A stretch of 64,000 nt of DNA. It comes from JADCGM01 sp943368345. Its GTDB lineage: Bacteria > Pseudomonadota > Alphaproteobacteria > Sphingomonadales > Sphingomonadaceae. Below the pieces are notes generated by a model that saw nothing but the letters and a program-made list of their open reading frames with translations, ran no database searches and had not been told where the DNA came from. How positions within the stretch are numbered: position 1 is the stretch's first letter; each line of letters starts with the position of its first letter. Positions 61,514 through 64,000 of the stretch are shown here, piece after piece. The stretch is from NCBI GenBank assembly GCA_943368345.1, contig CALRKY020000014.1:1-64000 (forward strand), written 5' to 3'. Position numbers and translations under genes: made by a program.

Positions 61514-64000
61514 TCACTTCCCGAACCCGAACACGTCCTGATGATAGACGCCGTCCTCAATCAGCCCCTCCAGCCAGGTCGAGCCTGCCAGATGGTCGCC
61601 GCCGGTTTTGGCGCTGTGGATGCGGATCAGGGTGTCGCGGACGGCGGGGGCCATGAATTTACCGTCGCCGCACAGGAATATCTGACCACCGGCCGCCACA
61701 AGCTCCCACACCGTATCGCGCGCGGCCCACAGCGCGTCCTGGACATAGCGGTGCGGGTGCCCGCCAAGCTGGCTGAAGGCGAGGTGGAGCGTGGCGACGC
61801 CGGACGCCTGCCAGCCTTCCATCTCGGATCGGCACAGCCAGTCATGGTCCGGGTGGCGGGCACCGAAGAACAGGCGGCAAGTCCCCGTCGCACCTTGTGC
61901 CGCGCGTTCACCGAGGAAGCCGCGCAGCGGGGCAAAGCCGGTCCCCGGACCGATCAATAGCAGCGGTACGTTGCCGTCCTGCGGTGGCGCAAACGGCGGA
62001 TTGGGGCGGCGCACATAGGCGAAGACCCGGTCGCCGGGGCCAAGATCGCGCATATGGGTCGACGCAAACCCCTGATGTTCCCCAATCCCTGACCAAGCGG
62101 GAGCGTTGAGCGTCCCGACGATCAGATCAACCCTGTCGGGCTGCGCCAGTGGTGAGGAGGCGATGGAATAGAAGCGCGGCGCAATCGCCGACGACAACTC
62201 GACGAAACTGCCAAGATCGAGTTCAGCGGCTGGATATTTGACCAGCAACCCGAGCAACGTCAGTCGCGGCGCGGCGACTTCGGCAGCCCAGACCGCTTCC
62301 TCCGCCAATCTGGCCAATTGCCGGCTGGTATGCGGGCAGCGGGTGGCGGCGATCACCGCATCGAGTGCGCGGCGCGGCATCGGGTCTTGGATTTCGACAA
62401 AGTCGGTCAATAATTGCCGGACCGTCACCGTCCGTCCAATCGGCAGATGGCGGAAGCGTCCGCTCGATCCGCTGGCGACAACCTGCGCTGCCCCATCGAC
62501 CCCGAGCCGGTCCAGCGCCAGATCGACATGTTCCCGGCGGTTGCGCGCATAGATGGCGAGATGATCGCCAGCGGCATAGCTTTGACCATCGGGCAATTTG
62601 ATCGTCAGGAACCGGGTGGAACCACGCGGGGCCTCCGCCGCCAAATCCCACAGACCGTCGGCGGGGCGGACCATTTCGTCATTGCGGACGATCTCCATTT
62701 CAACCGCTTGATCGGGCAGCACTGCCGCCCGCGCGTCGCGACCGTCGACCATGGTCAGCGACAGGCCGGACGCCTTCGCGGCTTCCCCCTTGGCGCCGAG
62801 GGCGGCCCAGAGGTCCTTCAGGAAGCTGGCAACACCGCCGTCGAAATCGCCGTCGCCATTGGCTTCCCCCCGCGGACACAGCCGCTGCGCACCCGTCGCC
62901 GCGAAGGCGGCATCAATCTTCATCGGAAAGGCCTGATAATTTGGCCATTGCGAATTGCCGATGCCGAGCACGGCAAAACGGGTGTCCGGCCATTTGGCAT
63001 CGGCGAACTGCCCGGCATCAATCGCCGCCTCTGCGGCCAGCGCGCTGTCGGGCGCGCGGCCATTGTAGGTTGCGGTCACCACGATGACGATCCGGTCCTC
63101 CGGCAATGTCCCGAGCGCTTCGTCCATCGCCACGGTCCGGGTTTCAAACCCGTCGGCGGCGGCGCGGTCGGCAATCTCCTCGGCAATGTCGCGAGCGGTG
63201 CCAAGCGAGGTGCCGTAGACCACCGACAGCCGCTGCCCGGCCCCGCTCGCCGTTGCCCGGTCACCGCCGCCGGTGGTGATTTTCACCGGTTCCGCGACGG
63301 TCAGCCGCTCACCGGGCTTCCGCAACCGTACCCTGACCCAGAAATCATCGGGCTTGATCGACAGCGACTCCTTCAACGCCAGCCGGTAGCCACGCCGGTC
63401 GGCGATGGCGAATTTCTGCAGGATCATCGCCAGCGCGAGTTTCGCCTCCACCAGCGCGAACTGCCGCCCGATGCAGGCGCGGGCCCCATTGCCGAACGGT
63501 TTATAGGCATGCGGGTGGTGCGCCAGTTCAGCCTCCGGCAGCCAGCGTTCGATATCGAACTCATAGGGATTGTCCCAACCCGACGGATGCCGCTGCAACC
63601 CCGGCGCATAGATGTTGACCGGTCGATCCTTGCGCAGCTTCCACTTGCCGCCGATCACACTGTCCTCAAACGGCCCGACCGAGAAGGCCGGGGCGGTCGG
63701 CCACAGCCGCTGGGTTTCCTTGATGACCCGTTCGATGACCTTCAGATGCGCCAGATGCTCGTAGGCCGGACGGGTGTCACCAGGCAGCACCCGGTCCACC
63801 TCGGCATAGGCCTGGGCGAGGACAAGCGGCGCGCGCAGCAATTCCATCAACGCAAAGGTCAGCAGGCCAGAGGTGGTTTCATGCCCCGCGATCAAAAACG
63901 TCAGCACCTGATAACGGATGTTGAGATCGTCGAGCGTCTCTCCCGTCTCCGGATCGCTGGCCGTCAGCATCAGGTTGAGCAGGTCCTTGGCGTCGGTCGG
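61514..64000 (-). CDS. Bifunctional cytochrome P450 / NADPH-P450 reductase (CYP102-like), N-terminus beyond the window
   Basis: Partial protein of 828 residues visible; its start lies beyond 64000. The P450 part has the I-helix (AGHETTS), ExxR (KETQRLW) and heme ligand loop FGNGARACIGRQFA. A diflavin reductase follows: FMN domain (VVYGTSLGTARDIAEEIADRAAADGF), FAD domain (APRFYSIASSPLAQ) and NADPH-binding GPGTGFAPLRGFLG. This single-chain layout matches P450 BM3 (CYP102), a self-sufficient fatty-acid hydroxylase. The open frame continues to the last base of the window. Confidence 0.93.
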   Translation of the reverse strand, partial: PTDAKDLLNLMLTASDPETGETLDDLNIRYQVLTFLIAGHETTSGLLTFALMELLRAPLVLAQAYAEVDRVLPGDTRPAYEHLAHLKVIERVIKETQRLWPTAPAFSVGPFEDSVIGGKWKLRKDRPVNIYAPGLQRHPSGWDNPYEFDIERWLPEAELAHHPHAYKPFGNGARACIGRQFALVEAKLALAMILQKFAIADRRGYRLALKESLSIKPDDFWVRVRLRKPGERLTVAEPVKITTGGGDRATASGAGQRLSVVYGTSLGTARDIAEEIADRAAADGFETRTVAMDEALGTLPEDRIVIVVTATYNGRAPDSALAAEAAIDAGQFADAKWPDTRFAVLGIGNSQWPNYQAFPMKIDAAFAATGAQRLCPRGEANGDGDFDGGVASFLKDLWAALGAKGEAAKASGLSLTMVDGRDARAAVLPDQAVEMEIVRNDEMVRPADGLWDLAAEAPRGSTRFLTIKLPDGQSYAAGDHLAIYARNRREHVDLALDRLGVDGAAQVVASGSSGRFRHLPIGRTVTVRQLLTDFVEIQDPMPRRALDAVIAATRCPHTSRQLARLAEEAVWAAEVAAPRLTLLGLLVKYPAAELDLGSFVELSSAIAPRFYSIASSPLAQPDRVDLIVGTLNAPAWSGIGEHQGFASTHMRDLGPGDRVFAYVRRPNPPFAPPQDGNVPLLLIGPGTGFAPLRGFLGERAAQGATGTCRLFFGARHPDHDWLCRSEMEGWQASGVATLHLAFSQLGGHPHRYVQDALWAARDTVWELVAAGGQIFLCGDGKFMAPAVRDTLIRIHSAKTGGDHLAGSTWLEGLIEDGVYHQDVFGFGK

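Noticed and set aside
1..64000. CRISPR array or rRNA operon
   Set aside because: No regularly spaced direct repeats and no 16S/23S/5S-like sequence were seen.

Overview
The window looks like a chromosomal segment of a high-GC alphaproteobacterium, most likely from the Sphingomonadales. The support is a TonB-dependent receptor with a C-terminal Phe, a DUF3035 lipoprotein next to lspA, a DUF6491-type lipoprotein, an arginine succinyltransferase operon of overlapping genes, a PHA/wax-ester gene group, and dense overlapping gene pairs. Genus cannot be fixed from this sequence alone. No rRNA genes and no CRISPR array were seen; there is one tRNA (Arg, anticodon CCT).

Layout. 1-4.7 kb is accessory DNA: the end of an IS3-family element abuts, and has beheaded, a giant gene that joins a HigA-type helix-turn-helix to a nuclease-like region and a very long helical tail. 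A short 5' gene remnant follows. 4.7-11.6 kb carries a CaiB-type CoA transferase, a HisN/inositol-phosphatase-type enzyme, a thioesterase, several small secreted or membrane proteins, a 272-bp palindromic MITE-like element, a DUF1295 membrane protein and a frameshifted lipoprotein gene. 11.7-13.0 kb is a complete IS3-family element with a 3-bp target duplication. 13.1-22.6 kb is core: rpmI-rplT, pheS-pheT, a PLP sulfur enzyme with an EamA permease, SMP-30 plus a hotdog thioesterase, and rmuC. 22.8-26.8 kb has an ankyrin/DUF6438 lipoprotein and then a Fic gene wedged between an intact SpoU methyltransferase gene and a diverged copy of that gene's 3' end.

26.9-33.5 kb is one tightly overlapping operon: TPP-dependent decarboxylase-like enzyme, M20 hydrolase, astA, astD, astB (arginine catabolism). 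comF, grxC, a nitrilase and a DUF1178 gene follow. 35.8-44.9 kb is a transport and regulation block: a dctA symporter, a TonB-dependent receptor and a secreted alpha/beta hydrolase read one way, and a dctB-dctD two-component system reads the other way. Two operator-like palindromes sit in the shared promoter. The DctD protein has a changed GAFTGA loop and Walker B, and dctA has a sigma-70-like promoter.

45-54.6 kb holds tRNA-Arg, an SDR, a second degenerate copy of the palindromic element, a HerA-like ATPase, DUF3035-lspA-ileS, an EamA permease, dapB and nth. 54.7-60.8 kb is a storage-lipid region: a small PhaE-like protein with a PhaC synthase, an acetyltransferase and a hydrolase on the plus strand, and a WS/DGAT acyltransferase, a hydrolase and a phasin on the minus strand. 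Both promoters share a TGC-rich motif. The window ends with a VapC-type toxin-antitoxin pair under a perfect operator palindrome and a P450-reductase fusion that runs off the right edge.
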